Assembly (NCBI RefSeq): GCF_007830545.1
Contig: NZ_VLLF01000004.1
Span: 248,001 to 312,000, forward strand
Length of the DNA: 64,000 nt
Source: Roseibium hamelinense
Lineage (GTDB): Bacteria; Pseudomonadota; Alphaproteobacteria; Rhizobiales; Stappiaceae
Direction of reading: 5' to 3'
Shown here: piece by piece, positions 18,822 to 27,914 of the stretch
Layout: each line of letters begins with the position of its first letter
How positions within the stretch are numbered: position 1 is the first letter of the stretch
The notes under the pieces: generated by a model
The model's database searches: none
What the model was told of the DNA's origin: nothing
What the model saw: the letters and a program-made list of their open reading frames with translations, nothing else
Made by a program: the position numbers and the translations under genes

Positions 18822-19766
18822 ATGTTTTTTTCGACGAAAGATACCGGGCCCGTCGCAGATGCTGTCAAGCAGCACTGGGTAGATACACGTTTGCCGGTCT
18901 GGGCGCGCCCTTATGCAAGACTTGCCCGTTGGGAACGGCCAATCGGCTGGTGGCTTTTGTTGTGGCCGTGCTGGTGGTCTGCGGCTCTTGCAGCCATTGC
19001 GAGCGGATCAGCTTTTCCAGATCCCTATCATCTGGTGTTGTTTTTAATTGGCGCCATTGCAATGCGGGGTGCGGGGTGCACTTACAATGATCTGATCGAT
19101 CAAGACATTGATGCCAAGGTTGAGCGCACACGGTCTCGTCCCATCCCGGCAGGACAAGTGACAAGAACCCAGGCCAAAATCTTTTTGGTTTTGCAGGCCG
19201 CGATCGGACTTGCAGTACTTCTGCAGTTCAATACCTTTTCGATCATCTTGGGTGTGTGTTCTCTGCTGCCGGTCGCAGTTTACCCATTCATGAAACGCAT
19301 CACGAGTTGGCCGCAGTTCTTTCTCGGAATGGCCTTTTCCTGGGGCGCGTTAATGGGTTGGGCGGCAGCTTTTGGCGAACTTGGCTGGGCGCCGGTCATT
19401 CTTTACCTAGGCGGTATCAGCTGGACCATTGGGTATGACACAATATATGCGCATCAAGACAAAGAGGATGATGCGCTGGTCGGCGTCCGTTCCACGGCTC
19501 TTCTTTTCGGCAACCGAACAAAGCCGGCCATTTTCGGTCTTTACGCGTTGGCAACCGCGCTCTTCGCCGTTGCGGCTTCCCTTGCAGATGCGGGGCCTGC
19601 CGCTTTTGCGGGCCTGGCAGCCGGTGCAATTCATCTGGCTTGGCAGGCACTCAGGCTCGATATCGATGATGCGGCGGAGTGCCTAAAGTTGTTCCGGTCG
19701 AATGCGGCCTATGGCTGGCTCATATTCGGCGGATTTGTCGTCGATGCGGCGATTGCGGCAATTTAG
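18822..19766 (+). CDS. ubiA: 4-hydroxybenzoate polyprenyltransferase UbiA
   Basis: 314 residues from the ATG at 18822, preceded by AAGGAAGGG. It prenylates 4-hydroxybenzoate in ubiquinone synthesis in the inner membrane. Both Asp-rich motifs are present: YNDLIDQDIDAKVERTRSRP and YDTIYAHQDKEDD. About eight or nine hydrophobic helices follow the N-terminal RLARWERPIGWWLLLWPCWW. The frame is open another 33 codons upstream, but the shorter form matches family length. It supplies quinone for the respiratory chain that ends in the oxidase encoded in this window. Confidence 0.95.
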   Translation: MFFSTKDTGPVADAVKQHWVDTRLPVWARPYARLARWERPIGWWLLLWPCWWSAALAAIASGSAFPDPYHLVLFLIGAIAMRGAGCTYNDLIDQDIDAKVERTRSRPIPAGQVTRTQAKIFLVLQAAIGLAVLLQFNTFSIILGVCSLLPVAVYPFMKRITSWPQFFLGMAFSWGALMGWAAAFGELGWAPVILYLGGISWTIGYDTIYAHQDKEDDALVGVRSTALLFGNRTKPAIFGLYALATALFAVAASLADAGPAAFAGLAAGAIHLAWQALRLDIDDAAECLKLFRSNAAYGWLIFGGFVVDAAIAAI

Positions 19767-19787
19767 AAGCGGGTGCGCACTTGTTGC

Positions 19788-21092
19788 CTAGCCGCTGGCG
19801 GCAGCCCGTTTTTTGGGCACGTCGGTATTTGCTGCTTCCGGTGCCGTTTGTTCTGTCAGAATTACGCTGTCTCGGTGTTTCTTGACATGGGCGATCATGA
19901 CCGGGTCAGGTGGCACGATGGTCTCATAATTCAGCTCGGTAATGCGGTCGCGGCCCTCGGTTTTGGCCTCGTAAAGCGCTTCATCCGCTCTCTTTAGGGC
20001 TAGGTCGAGTGTCAGAGATCCCGAGAAGCCGGTCGCGAGGCCTCCGCTGAGCGTCGCCTTCAGGTGGCCGGCAGAGGCGTCCTCGGACCCTTTGGCAAAT
20101 CTTTGCCTTACCCTTTCTGCGAGGACAACTGCCTTTTCCTTCGACATGTCCGGAAAAAACAGGGCGAATTCTTCTCCGCCAAGCCGCCCTACAATGACCT
20201 TCTGGTCCAGCGTGTCCTTGCAAACCCGGCCAAGCAATTGAAGAATCGCGTCACCCAATGCGTGTCCGTAGGTGTCATTGATCGTTTTAAATCGGTCTAT
20301 GTCCATCATGACGACCGCGAAGGGCTTAGGCTTTTTGTGTTTTTCAGACAACCACCCATCCGCAGCTTCGAAAAAGGCGCGGCGGTTGGCCAAACCGGTT
20401 AGCGGATCCCTGCGGGCTTGGGCCCTGAACAGAAACTGGTCTTTTTCGATCACTACCGAGAACGCCAGGATCACAATGGCAACTGCCGTCAAAAGCATTG
20501 CAAGCAGGAAGATTTGCAGCATTTGCATCTCAAAGACGCCAAGCAGAGTGTTGTACCCTTGGCCGAACACCTGGACTGTAAATGTAAAATAGGAGACGCT
20601 TTCCGCCAGCAATGCGATGCCGAGCCACCGTGCGGTGTAAAGCTTTTCGCTGTTCAAGCGCAGGCACTGCAATGCGCCCCACGCGCATATCGCCGCCATT
20701 GACAATTGAACGAACAGAAAGTGTGCATCAAAGTTTGCGCGGAATGGCGGATATGCGCACAAAATCAACCAAGCGACCGGCGGGACTACTGTGAGATAGA
20801 ATCTTGGTGCGCGCTCCCAGAAATAGGCGAGAGCAACACATCTGAGGCTTACACCGAGCAACAACAAAGCATTGCCGACTACCATACTCGCGAGCTCTGG
20901 TATATGGTATCGCATTCCGATTAAAGACAGACCGAGGCCTGACAAGGCAAGCGCGGCCGCGAGCGTTTTTATGTAAGCACTATGCGCGGCCGATTGATGG
21001 GGCGTGATTTTCCATACGAGGAAAAAAAGGAGAGCACCGACACACTCAACGACGGTAATCGCAGTTAGCAGCGTTGCCGCGTCAAGATCCAT
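19788..21092 (-). CDS. Membrane diguanylate cyclase (GGDEF)
   Basis: 434 residues. Six or seven hydrophobic helices fill residues 1-210, with no recognised ligand-binding domain, followed by a GGDEF domain (about 230-395): RDPLTGLANRRAFFEAADGW, DIDRFKTINDTYGHALGD and the active-site loop GGEEF. The RxxD inhibitory site is missing; Asp and Val occupy the two positions. It should make c-di-GMP without product inhibition at this site. The C-terminus is variable. Confidence 0.9.
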   Translation of the reverse strand: MDLDAATLLTAITVVECVGALLFFLVWKITPHQSAAHSAYIKTLAAALALSGLGLSLIGMRYHIPELASMVVGNALLLLGVSLRCVALAYFWERAPRFYLTVVPPVAWLILCAYPPFRANFDAHFLFVQLSMAAICAWGALQCLRLNSEKLYTARWLGIALLAESVSYFTFTVQVFGQGYNTLLGVFEMQMLQIFLLAMLLTAVAIVILAFSVVIEKDQFLFRAQARRDPLTGLANRRAFFEAADGWLSEKHKKPKPFAVVMMDIDRFKTINDTYGHALGDAILQLLGRVCKDTLDQKVIVGRLGGEEFALFFPDMSKEKAVVLAERVRQRFAKGSEDASAGHLKATLSGGLATGFSGSLTLDLALKRADEALYEAKTEGRDRITELNYETIVPPDPVMIAHVKKHRDSVILTEQTAPEAANTDVPKKRAAASG

Positions 21093-21199
21093 GTGTGTTG
21101 TCTCCCAAACTACGTTAGGGGAGTATGTTGCCGAAAAATGGTAATTTTCTCTTTATATTCCGGCTGTTTAAAAATGCTGACTAAATAGCCTGGAAGATT

Positions 21200-21790
21200 T
21201 TACGATCGAGCGATGATTTCACGTTCACCTTTGTAGGATTTTATGGAACGCTCAGCATTGCCGGTTTTACGGCGCACAAGGAAGCGTGGACGCCGCCCGG
21301 TCAGCATTGAGAGTTTGCGGCGGGCGTGCGGCGCGCCGGTTTTTTCTGCTTGAAAGGCCTCGATGGGTTTAATCCGGCCGCCGAGGTCACGAACCAGCAT
21401 AGGCAAGCCAAGAGCCTTGGACCAAGCGGGCCAGGCGCTGGCAAGATCTTCCGGCCGGTCCGTTTCGCACAACACCACGGACAATGTGTCGTCGCTGTGT
21501 TTGAGGATCAGCTTGGCGCAAACGCTGCCAGGAAGTGTGCCCGGCTTCACCTCGACCATCACCCCATCAAAAACTTTTGTTGGTATTACGAGCGTGCCTT
21601 GGTTGTCGCTTGTCACGGGGCGAAAGCACGCGCCGTCCTTGTCGAGCGACACCACGTAAGAGCCATGTGTGTTTGTTCCCCCGCTGCCCGGCTGGGAAAC
21701 AAAGTTCACAGGCAAGTCTTCAGGGGTAAGTGGATTTTTATTACTTACCCCTGAAGTAAATGACCAGTCATTTGCTGTTTGACGTCTCAA
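21200..21790 (-). CDS. DUF6101 family protein
   Basis: 196 residues of unknown function, beginning at a TTG (MRRQTANDWSF) with GGAGAGG about 7 bases ahead. The frame stays open to another TTG at 21856, so a 218-residue form is possible. The C-terminal RRKTGNAERS and GEREIIARS resemble DUF6101, a small alphaproteobacterial family; I recall this rather than having searched it. There is no signal peptide or membrane helix, and the protein is basic at its end. A perfect 14-bp inverted repeat lies within the first 25 codons. It is divergent from tldE. Confidence 0.65.
   Translation of the reverse strand: MRRQTANDWSFTSGVSNKNPLTPEDLPVNFVSQPGSGGTNTHGSYVVSLDKDGACFRPVTSDNQGTLVIPTKVFDGVMVEVKPGTLPGSVCAKLILKHSDDTLSVVLCETDRPEDLASAWPAWSKALGLPMLVRDLGGRIKPIEAFQAEKTGAPHARRKLSMLTGRRPRFLVRRKTGNAERSIKSYKGEREIIARS
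21718..21756. repeat. 14-bp perfect inverted repeat within the DUF6101 5' coding region
   Basis: CTTCAGGGGTAAGT (21718-21731) and ACTTACCCCTGAAG (21743-21756) pair perfectly across an 11-base AT-rich loop. It encodes residues about 12-24 of DUF6101, so the mRNA would form a strong hairpin just after its start codon. A second, weaker repeat, AAATGAC-CA-GTCATTT, adjoins it at 21758-21773. No U-run follows on either strand, so it is not a plain terminator. Confidence 0.7.
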
Positions 21791-22036
21791 TTTGCCTCTC
21801 CGTCGGACCTTGTGTTTTTGTTTAGGTCTCGCGAATAGGGCTAAGTTACACGTCAACAGTACGAAATAACTTAACGAGTACAGTTAACAAAATCTAATAA
21901 TTAATAGGGTTACTTGATTATAACCTGGTCATTAAGAAGCTGTTCACCTTGGCCATCGCTGCGTTCAACGCTTGGGAGCTTGCCGCCAACACCGCATCGC
22001 CTTAAACAAGCTGGGACAACAAAAAGGCGGGTGTGA

Positions 22037-23380
22037 ATGTCTGATCAGGTCAACCAAGCAAAACTCGAAAACAAGGCGGAGCAGTTGGTTGCAGCCGCCA
22101 AAAGGGCAGGAGCCGATGCATGCGACGCTGTGGCTGTGACCGGCGTTTCGCTAGGAACCGACGTCCGCAACGGGCGTGTTGAGGAGACCGACCGTTCGGA
22201 AGGTGACGATTTTTCGCTACGCGTTTTTGTCGGTAAGAAGTCGGCGATTGTCTCGGCAAATCAGGTCAATGATCCCGAGGATCTAGCAGAGCGCGCGGTC
22301 GCCATGGCCAAGGTTGCCCCGGAAGATGCGTTTGCCGGGCTTGCTGATCCGGATCGGTTGCTCAAGGAATTTCCTGAGCTTGAATTGCTTGATGACACCG
22401 TTCCGTCTGCGGCAACCTTGACCGAACTTGCATTGGCCGCCGAAGAGGCGGCCATGGCTGTAAACGACGTCACAAAGTCTGGAGGTGCAAGCGCCTCTTG
22501 GCGTCTCGGTGGTATCGTGTTGGCAACATCCCACGGCTTCAAGGGGTCATACGTCTCTTCCCGGTTTGGCCTGTCCATGACGGCAATTGCCGGAGACGGC
22601 ACTGCGATGGAACGCGACTATGATTTTGATTACTGTACCTTTCTGGAAGATCTACTAGACCCGGTCGTGATCGGGCGCCGAGCCGGGGAGAGAGCTGTCC
22701 GGCGGATCAATCCGGAAAAGGTATCGACCCAGACAGCGAATGTTCTTTATGAGGCGCGCGCGGCCCGCAGCTTGGTCGGACATCTGGCGGGGGCAATCAA
22801 CGGGGCTTCAATTGCCCGTGGTACCAGCTTTTTGAAGTCCGAAATGGGCAATCAGGTATTTGCAAAGGGAATGCGGATTACCGACGATCCGTTCAAAAGG
22901 CGCGGTGCAGCAACGCGTCCGTTCGATGGTGAGGGAACAGCTTCTCCTGTCCTGGACGTGATTGATGACGGTGTTCTGACCTCCTGGTTTCTGGACGGTG
23001 CGACCGGACGCGAGCTGGGGCTTGAACCCAATGGCCGTGCACGGCGCTCGGGTGGTGGAACCAGTCCCGGCAGCACAAATTTGACCCTTTCTCCCGGCAA
23101 AAACAGTCCCGAAGAAATGATGAAATCTGTCGGCAGCGGATTGTTGGTAACGGATTTGATTGGTCAGGGCGTGAATGGTGTCACGGGTGATTATTCCCGT
23201 GGTGCGTCTGGCTTCTGGTTTGAAAACGGTGAAATTGTTGGCCCCGTGAGTGAGATCACAATTGCGGGTAACTTGAAGGATATGTTTGCCCGGATGGTTC
23301 CAGCCAACGATCTCGATGATCGGTATTCGGTCGCTGCCCCGTCCATCTTGATCGAAGGGCTGACACTTGCAGGCAGCTGA
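22037..23380 (+). CDS. pmbA: TldE/PmbA, metalloprotease partner of TldD
   Basis: 447 residues of the TldD/PmbA family. TldE forms a heterodimer with TldD, which carries the zinc; together they process peptides such as microcin or PQQ-type precursors and unfolded peptides. The family signature at the C-terminus is LITDLIGQGVNG-like (LLVTDLIGQGVNGVTGDYSR) with GFWFENGEI. No HExxxH motif is present, as expected for TldE. It overlaps the next gene by 14 bases. The partner tldD is at 27915, about 4.5 kb downstream. Confidence 0.93.
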   Translation: MSDQVNQAKLENKAEQLVAAAKRAGADACDAVAVTGVSLGTDVRNGRVEETDRSEGDDFSLRVFVGKKSAIVSANQVNDPEDLAERAVAMAKVAPEDAFAGLADPDRLLKEFPELELLDDTVPSAATLTELALAAEEAAMAVNDVTKSGGASASWRLGGIVLATSHGFKGSYVSSRFGLSMTAIAGDGTAMERDYDFDYCTFLEDLLDPVVIGRRAGERAVRRINPEKVSTQTANVLYEARAARSLVGHLAGAINGASIARGTSFLKSEMGNQVFAKGMRITDDPFKRRGAATRPFDGEGTASPVLDVIDDGVLTSWFLDGATGRELGLEPNGRARRSGGGTSPGSTNLTLSPGKNSPEEMMKSVGSGLLVTDLIGQGVNGVTGDYSRGASGFWFENGEIVGPVSEITIAGNLKDMFARMVPANDLDDRYSVAAPSILIEGLTLAGS

Positions 23381-24170
23381 TCCGGTCATCGATGGTCAGG
23401 ATTTGCAGCTCCTTCAACAGGCAGCGCGCGAGGCTGGGCGTCTGGCCATGACCTTTTTTGGTCAGTCCCCCGAAACATGGTTCAAAGATAACAAGTCCCC
23501 GGTTTCGGAGGCTGACCTCGCCGTCGACAGGTTTTTGGAGGCAGAGCTTCTTAAACAGCGCCCAGGCTACGGATGGCTGTCTGAAGAGACAGTAGACCGG
23601 CCCGAGCGCCTTTCCTGCGACCGGGTTTTCATTGTAGATCCGATCGATGGAACACGCGCGTTCCTCGCGGGCGGATCCGAATGGACCGTGGCAATCGCTG
23701 TTGTAAGCGCCGGTCGCCCTCGGGCTGCTTGTGTGTATTGTCCAGTGAAGGACGAAATATTTACCGCTCAGTCTGGCTTCGGTGCGTCTATGAATGGGAC
23801 CGAAATTACGGTATCTGCGCGGCCGACAATGAACGGAGCGATCTTGGCCGGTCCGCACTCGATCGCGGCGAATGACGATGTTGCGAGGGCGGGTGTGCAG
23901 CGGTCGGAATATATCCGGTCTCTTGCCTATCGCATTGCTCTTGTCGCCGATGGACGGATCGATATTGCTGCCGCGCGAAAAGGCCCATGCGATTGGGACC
24001 TTGCAGCTGCGGACCTTTTGGTGCAGGAAGCGGGCGGCCTGGTTTGTGACCTTTTGGGAAATACCGTCAGTTACAACAAAGCCGATGTGCGCCATCCAAC
24101 ACTGATCGCTGCGCCAGACCAACTAATCGGAGAGGCAATCGGCCTTGTCTCCAAGGCGTCAGGCGCCTGA
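23367..24170 (+). CDS. Inositol monophosphatase/CysQ-family 3'(2'),5'-bisphosphate nucleotidase
   Basis: 267 residues starting with TTG within the end of pmbA. The family removes phosphate from PAP or inositol phosphate using Mg or Li-sensitive metal sites. Metal ligands are visible in DPIDGTRAF (about residues 89-97) and WDLAAADLLVQEAGG. FKDNKSPVSEADLAVDRFL is the N-terminal signature. Whether it acts as CysQ or as an inositol-type phosphatase cannot be told. Overlap suggests translational coupling with pmbA. Confidence 0.85.
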   Translation: MQAADPVIDGQDLQLLQQAAREAGRLAMTFFGQSPETWFKDNKSPVSEADLAVDRFLEAELLKQRPGYGWLSEETVDRPERLSCDRVFIVDPIDGTRAFLAGGSEWTVAIAVVSAGRPRAACVYCPVKDEIFTAQSGFGASMNGTEITVSARPTMNGAILAGPHSIAANDDVARAGVQRSEYIRSLAYRIALVADGRIDIAAARKGPCDWDLAAADLLVQEAGGLVCDLLGNTVSYNKADVRHPTLIAAPDQLIGEAIGLVSKASGA

Positions 24171-24197
24171 ATTTTCGAGAAATCGCGAGACCGAAAC

Positions 24198-24437
24198 ATG
24201 AGTGAAACGCAAACCGGCAAACAGTTGCTCCATCTTGTCTTTGGTGGGGAATTAGAATCGCCCGAGGGCCTGACATTCCGTGATCTGAACCAACTCGATA
24301 TAGTGGGCATTTACCCGAACTATGCAGAAGCCGAAAAGGCCTGGAAATCCAAAGCCCAGGCAACCGTCGACAACGCGCATATGCGTTATTTCATCGTGCA
24401 CATGCACAGATTGCTTGACCCGGACGCAACGGCCTGA
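24198..24437 (+). CDS. DUF4170 domain protein
   Basis: 79-residue protein with no signal peptide. FRDLNQLDIVGIYPNYAEAE and MRYFIVHMHRLLDPD are family features of DUF4170, a small alphaproteobacterial group of unknown role. It lies between the CysQ-like phosphatase and the lipid A/KDO genes on the same strand and within a tight gene row, so it is probably co-transcribed. DUF4170 genes are commonly seen next to lipopolysaccharide core genes. Confidence 0.85.
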   Translation: MSETQTGKQLLHLVFGGELESPEGLTFRDLNQLDIVGIYPNYAEAEKAWKSKAQATVDNAHMRYFIVHMHRLLDPDATA

Positions 24438-24475
24438 CCGGGTTGAAACGCGATCTCTTTATGGACTTGTTTTGA

Positions 24476-25180
24476 ATGATGAAGCGTATTGGCCGGCATC
24501 CGGTTTTCATCCGGGCCGTCGGATCTTTGTTAGCAAGCTACCTAAAATTGGTGCGCGCAACCAATCGGTTCGTCATTGATCCGCCAGACATCTATGACCG
24601 GCTGCCGCCAGATCTGCCGGTGATCGTTGCCATGTGGCACGGCCAGCATTTCATGATGCCATTTACCCGTCCAGACGGCTGGCCGGTAAAGGTCATGATC
24701 TCCCGCTCGGCGGACGGAGAAATCAATGCAATTGCGGCCGAGAAACTTGGTCTTGGCCTAATTCGGGCCTCGGGAGGGCAAAAGGCGCATCAAATCAAAA
24801 AGCGTGGCGGTATGCGGGGCTTTGTCGAGGCAATCCGGGCACTCCGTGAAGGGGCGAACGTTGCCATGACCGCTGATGTACCCAAGGGTCCCGCACGTGT
24901 ATCAGGTCTTGGTATTGTCCAGCTGGCAAAGCATTCCGGGCGGCCGATCTTGCCGATTGCTGTTGCAACTAGCCGGTCTATTGAGCTGAATTCCTGGGAC
25001 AAGGCGAGCGTGAACCTGCCGTTCGGGCGTGCAGCGATTGCCATTGGAGACATGATCACAGTGCCATCGGACGTGGATGATAATGCCCTTGAGCGCGCGC
25101 GGCAGGCGGTCGAGAACGGTTTGAACAAGACCACGCAGCGCGCTTATGAGTTGGTCGGCCGCTCCGATGGCAGCGCCTAA
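24476..25180 (+). CDS. Lysophospholipid acyltransferase family protein (DUF374)
   Basis: 234 residues. The acyltransferase HX4D-like region is partly visible in AMWHGQHFMMPF; this DUF374 group precedes waaA in many alphaproteobacteria. DVPKGPARVSGLGIVQLAKHSG and FGRAAIAIGDMITVPSDV are typical. It may acylate lipid A or another membrane lipid, inferred from context. Two overlapping ATG codons begin the frame; the first is used here. The 3' end overlaps waaA by 35 bases. Confidence 0.85.
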   Translation: MMKRIGRHPVFIRAVGSLLASYLKLVRATNRFVIDPPDIYDRLPPDLPVIVAMWHGQHFMMPFTRPDGWPVKVMISRSADGEINAIAAEKLGLGLIRASGGQKAHQIKKRGGMRGFVEAIRALREGANVAMTADVPKGPARVSGLGIVQLAKHSGRPILPIAVATSRSIELNSWDKASVNLPFGRAAIAIGDMITVPSDVDDNALERARQAVENGLNKTTQRAYELVGRSDGSA

Positions 25181-26459
25181 ATCCCTACTCTTGAAGATTT
25201 ATCTTGCCGCGACCTGGTTGGCGTGGCCGGCGTTGCATATGTTGTCGCTCGTCCGGATAAAGACCGGGCGCGACGATCCTGATCGTGCGTCCGAACGTTT
25301 CGGGGTCGTACGCCGGCATAGGCCGTCGGGGCCTGTGATATGGATCCATGCAGCTAGTGTCGGCGAGACTATGTCCGTGCTGCCTGTGATAGAAAAGCTC
25401 TGCGCCGAAGAGTATCAGGTTCTTTTGACAACGGTTACGAGAACGTCTGCGGAGCTGGCGAGCCAAAGGTTGCCGACACAGGCAATTCATCAGTACTGTG
25501 TCTTCGACAGTGTCCCGCTCATCGAGCGTTTTATTGCACATTGGCGCCCGGATTTGGCTTTAACCGTTGAATCCGAAATCTGGCCGGCAACCTTCAGCAC
25601 CTTGAAGAAATACGACATCCCTTTGGTATTGCTGAACGCACGGATGTCTGACCGCTCTTTCAAAGCTTGGAGCCGATTTGGCAGGGCGGCTCGCGATGTG
25701 TTCTCCATGATCGATTTGGCACTGGCACAAACACAAACGGATGCTGTCCGTTTGGAACAGCTTGGCTGCAAGTCTGTGAGGAGGCCCGGAAATCTGAAAT
25801 TCGACGCTCCATTGGACGCACCGGATGCGCGCGCATTGGAGAGCCTTCGAAAGCAGATTGGCCAACGCCGGGTCTGGCTCGCGGCTCTCACGCATCCAGG
25901 AGAAGACGAAGCTGTCCTTCGGGCGCAAACATTACTGTTAGAAAACCACCCGGATCTGCTCCTGATTCTGGTGCCCCGACACCCGGCGCGCGCATCTGAT
26001 ATTGTTGATCTGGTTGAAACGGCTAGCCTGTCGTGTCGCCGGCGCGCTGCGGAGCAGTCTATTGGAACAGATACACAGGTTTATGTTGCCGATACAATCG
26101 GCGAAATGGCTTTGTTCTACGCCGTTGCGCCCCTGGTATTTCTGGGCGGGTCTTTTGCCGATGTTGGCGGCCACAACCCGCTCGAAGCGGCCCGCTCTGA
26201 CACCGCTCTGTTGACTGGGCCAAAGGTGGAAAATGCGCGGGCGGTCTACAAGCTCTTGTGGGAAAGGCAGGCTGCAATTCGGATTGAGCGGGAAGGCGAC
26301 CTGGCTGAGGTTGTCGCCGGTCTTCTTGAAGATCCGGGCAAAGGGGTGAAGATGGCTCGCGCTGCTCAGGCGCTCGTCGACGAAGGGCGTGGTGCTCTGG
26401 ATCGAACATTCGACGCCTTGGCGCCTTTTTTACAAGCCGCGGGACATGGCGCCAGATGA
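25146..26459 (+). CDS. waaA: 3-deoxy-D-manno-octulosonate transferase WaaA (KdtA)
   Basis: 437 residues. It adds KDO residues from CMP-KDO to lipid IVA at the inner membrane. A short hydrophobic anchor is followed by IWIHAASVGETMSVLP, containing the catalytic Glu, and PLVFLGGSFADVGGHNPLEAA, the CMP-KDO binding motif of GT30. The ATG at 25146 overlaps the previous gene; a second ATG at 25167 is an alternative start with 7 fewer residues. lpxK follows with a 4-base ATGA overlap. Confidence 0.95.
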   Translation: MSWSAAPMAAPKSLLLKIYLAATWLAWPALHMLSLVRIKTGRDDPDRASERFGVVRRHRPSGPVIWIHAASVGETMSVLPVIEKLCAEEYQVLLTTVTRTSAELASQRLPTQAIHQYCVFDSVPLIERFIAHWRPDLALTVESEIWPATFSTLKKYDIPLVLLNARMSDRSFKAWSRFGRAARDVFSMIDLALAQTQTDAVRLEQLGCKSVRRPGNLKFDAPLDAPDARALESLRKQIGQRRVWLAALTHPGEDEAVLRAQTLLLENHPDLLLILVPRHPARASDIVDLVETASLSCRRRAAEQSIGTDTQVYVADTIGEMALFYAVAPLVFLGGSFADVGGHNPLEAARSDTALLTGPKVENARAVYKLLWERQAAIRIEREGDLAEVVAGLLEDPGKGVKMARAAQALVDEGRGALDRTFDALAPFLQAAGHGAR

Positions 26460-27484
26460 AAGCAAGCTCGCCAGATTTTTGGTGGCATGAACACCCGTCC
26501 ACCCTGTCTAAAATGCTTTTGCCTGCGGGCTGGGTGTATGGGGAAATTACCGCGCGACGCATGAATAAAGCGCCCAGCGTGAAGGTGCATGTCCCCGTTA
26601 TTTGCATTGGAAACCTTGTAGTCGGCGGTACGGGTAAGACCCCGTTTTCCATTGGCCTTGCGAAGCAGCTCCAACGAGCAGGAAAGCGCCCCGGGTTTCT
26701 ATTGCGTGGCTTTGGCGGTGCTTTGAAAGGGCCTGTTCAGGTCAACCCCGACCACCATTCAGCTCATGATGTCGGCGATGAAGCCTTGCTTCTTGCGAAG
26801 GTCGCCCCGACCGTGGTCTGTGCGGATCGCGGCAAGGGGGCGTTGATGGCCAGCGCGGGCCCAATAGATGTGCTGTTGATGGATGATGGCTTCCAAAATC
26901 CGTCTCTTCACAAGGATCTTTCCATTGTCTTGGTCGATCTCAGCACCGGATTTGGAAACGGAGAGTGCCTTCCCGCCGGACCTTTACGGGCACCCGTCAA
27001 AAAGCAACTTCAGTTCGCCGACATCTTGGTCACAGTTGAAAGTGCGACCCGCAAAACAGCGGCCGGCGAGGCAGCGATGAATGTTTTGACCAAAGCAAAC
27101 TTGCCGGTATTCTCTACCCAGCTGGTGGCTTGCAGCGATCAGCAGGAGGTTTCAGGCAAGGAGTATATTGCGTTTTCAGGCATTGGGAGGCCGGAAAAAT
27201 TCTTTGAAACCTTGAAAAGGGAGGGAGCCAAGGTCGTCACCAGCGTGCCTTATGCCGATCACCATCCCTTCACCCGACAAGACGCCGAAAAACTGGTGAA
27301 TTTGTCAGCACTTCACCAAACGCCCCTCATGACCACAGAGAAGGATTTCGCGCGTTTTGAAACGCGAAACGAGCCGGAATTTAAACAGCTTCGGCAAATG
27401 ACCGCGGTCTTCAAGGTTCAAATTGAAATCGAAAATTTGGCGGAGTTCATGCGCGTCCTCAAAAAGCGGCTTTTCGCGCCGTAA
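26456..27484 (+). CDS. lpxK: Tetraacyldisaccharide 4'-kinase LpxK
   Basis: 342 residues. It phosphorylates the 4' position of tetraacyldisaccharide-1-phosphate to give lipid IVA. The P-loop is GNLVVGGTGKTPF at about residues 46-58, followed by VGDEALLLAK, LMDDGFQNP and LPAGPLRAP. It begins in the ATGA overlap with waaA, so the two are translated together. It ends 8 bases from the convergent DUF2093 gene. Confidence 0.96.
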   Translation: MKASSPDFWWHEHPSTLSKMLLPAGWVYGEITARRMNKAPSVKVHVPVICIGNLVVGGTGKTPFSIGLAKQLQRAGKRPGFLLRGFGGALKGPVQVNPDHHSAHDVGDEALLLAKVAPTVVCADRGKGALMASAGPIDVLLMDDGFQNPSLHKDLSIVLVDLSTGFGNGECLPAGPLRAPVKKQLQFADILVTVESATRKTAAGEAAMNVLTKANLPVFSTQLVACSDQQEVSGKEYIAFSGIGRPEKFFETLKREGAKVVTSVPYADHHPFTRQDAEKLVNLSALHQTPLMTTEKDFARFETRNEPEFKQLRQMTAVFKVQIEIENLAEFMRVLKKRLFAP

Positions 27485-27492
27485 GAACGAAC

Positions 27493-27705
27493 TCAACCTG
27501 CTGACTGATATCTTTTTAAGGATGCGGCCGCGTCGACATAAGCTTCCTGAAGTTCAACGGACCAATATTTGAGCTCATCGAGCGGGATCGCAGTTCCTGT
27601 CACCGCACACCGAACAAAGGTTCCCGGGCTCTCTACCTGGTAGTCGCCATCCAGATAGCGGACGCGTGCTTCACTCGGGATTCGGGGATTTTCGTAGCGG
27701 TTCAT
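27493..27705 (-). CDS. DUF2093 domain protein
   Basis: 70-residue small protein. The conserved order RVRYLDGDYQV...GTFVRCAVTGTAIPLDELKYWSVELQEAY fits DUF2093, an alphaproteobacterial family of unknown function. No signal peptide or membrane helix is seen. It lies on the minus strand between the convergent lpxK and divergent tldD. Confidence 0.85.
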   Translation of the reverse strand: MNRYENPRIPSEARVRYLDGDYQVESPGTFVRCAVTGTAIPLDELKYWSVELQEAYVDAAASLKRYQSAG

Positions 27706-27914
27706 TGAAGGTCCGTATTGTCGAACTGATATCGCCGTGTTTTAGGCCGAGTTTCTGCTTTGAGCAATAGCATCCTTACCCGTAATCTGGATCTTGGCAG
27801 ACAGGCATGATTTCCCGGTAGTGTGACCTAGGTACTAGGCGGGGCCAAGTGCTTGCGCGTCCTCCTTCGGAAATGCCACAACACCGGTTAAGCGAAAAAA
27901 GTCAGGACACTTCA

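Noticed and set aside
24198..24437. DUF4170 as a toxin-antitoxin or regulatory peptide
   Set aside because: It lies tightly within a co-directional gene row with conserved family features and shows no toxin-like partner.
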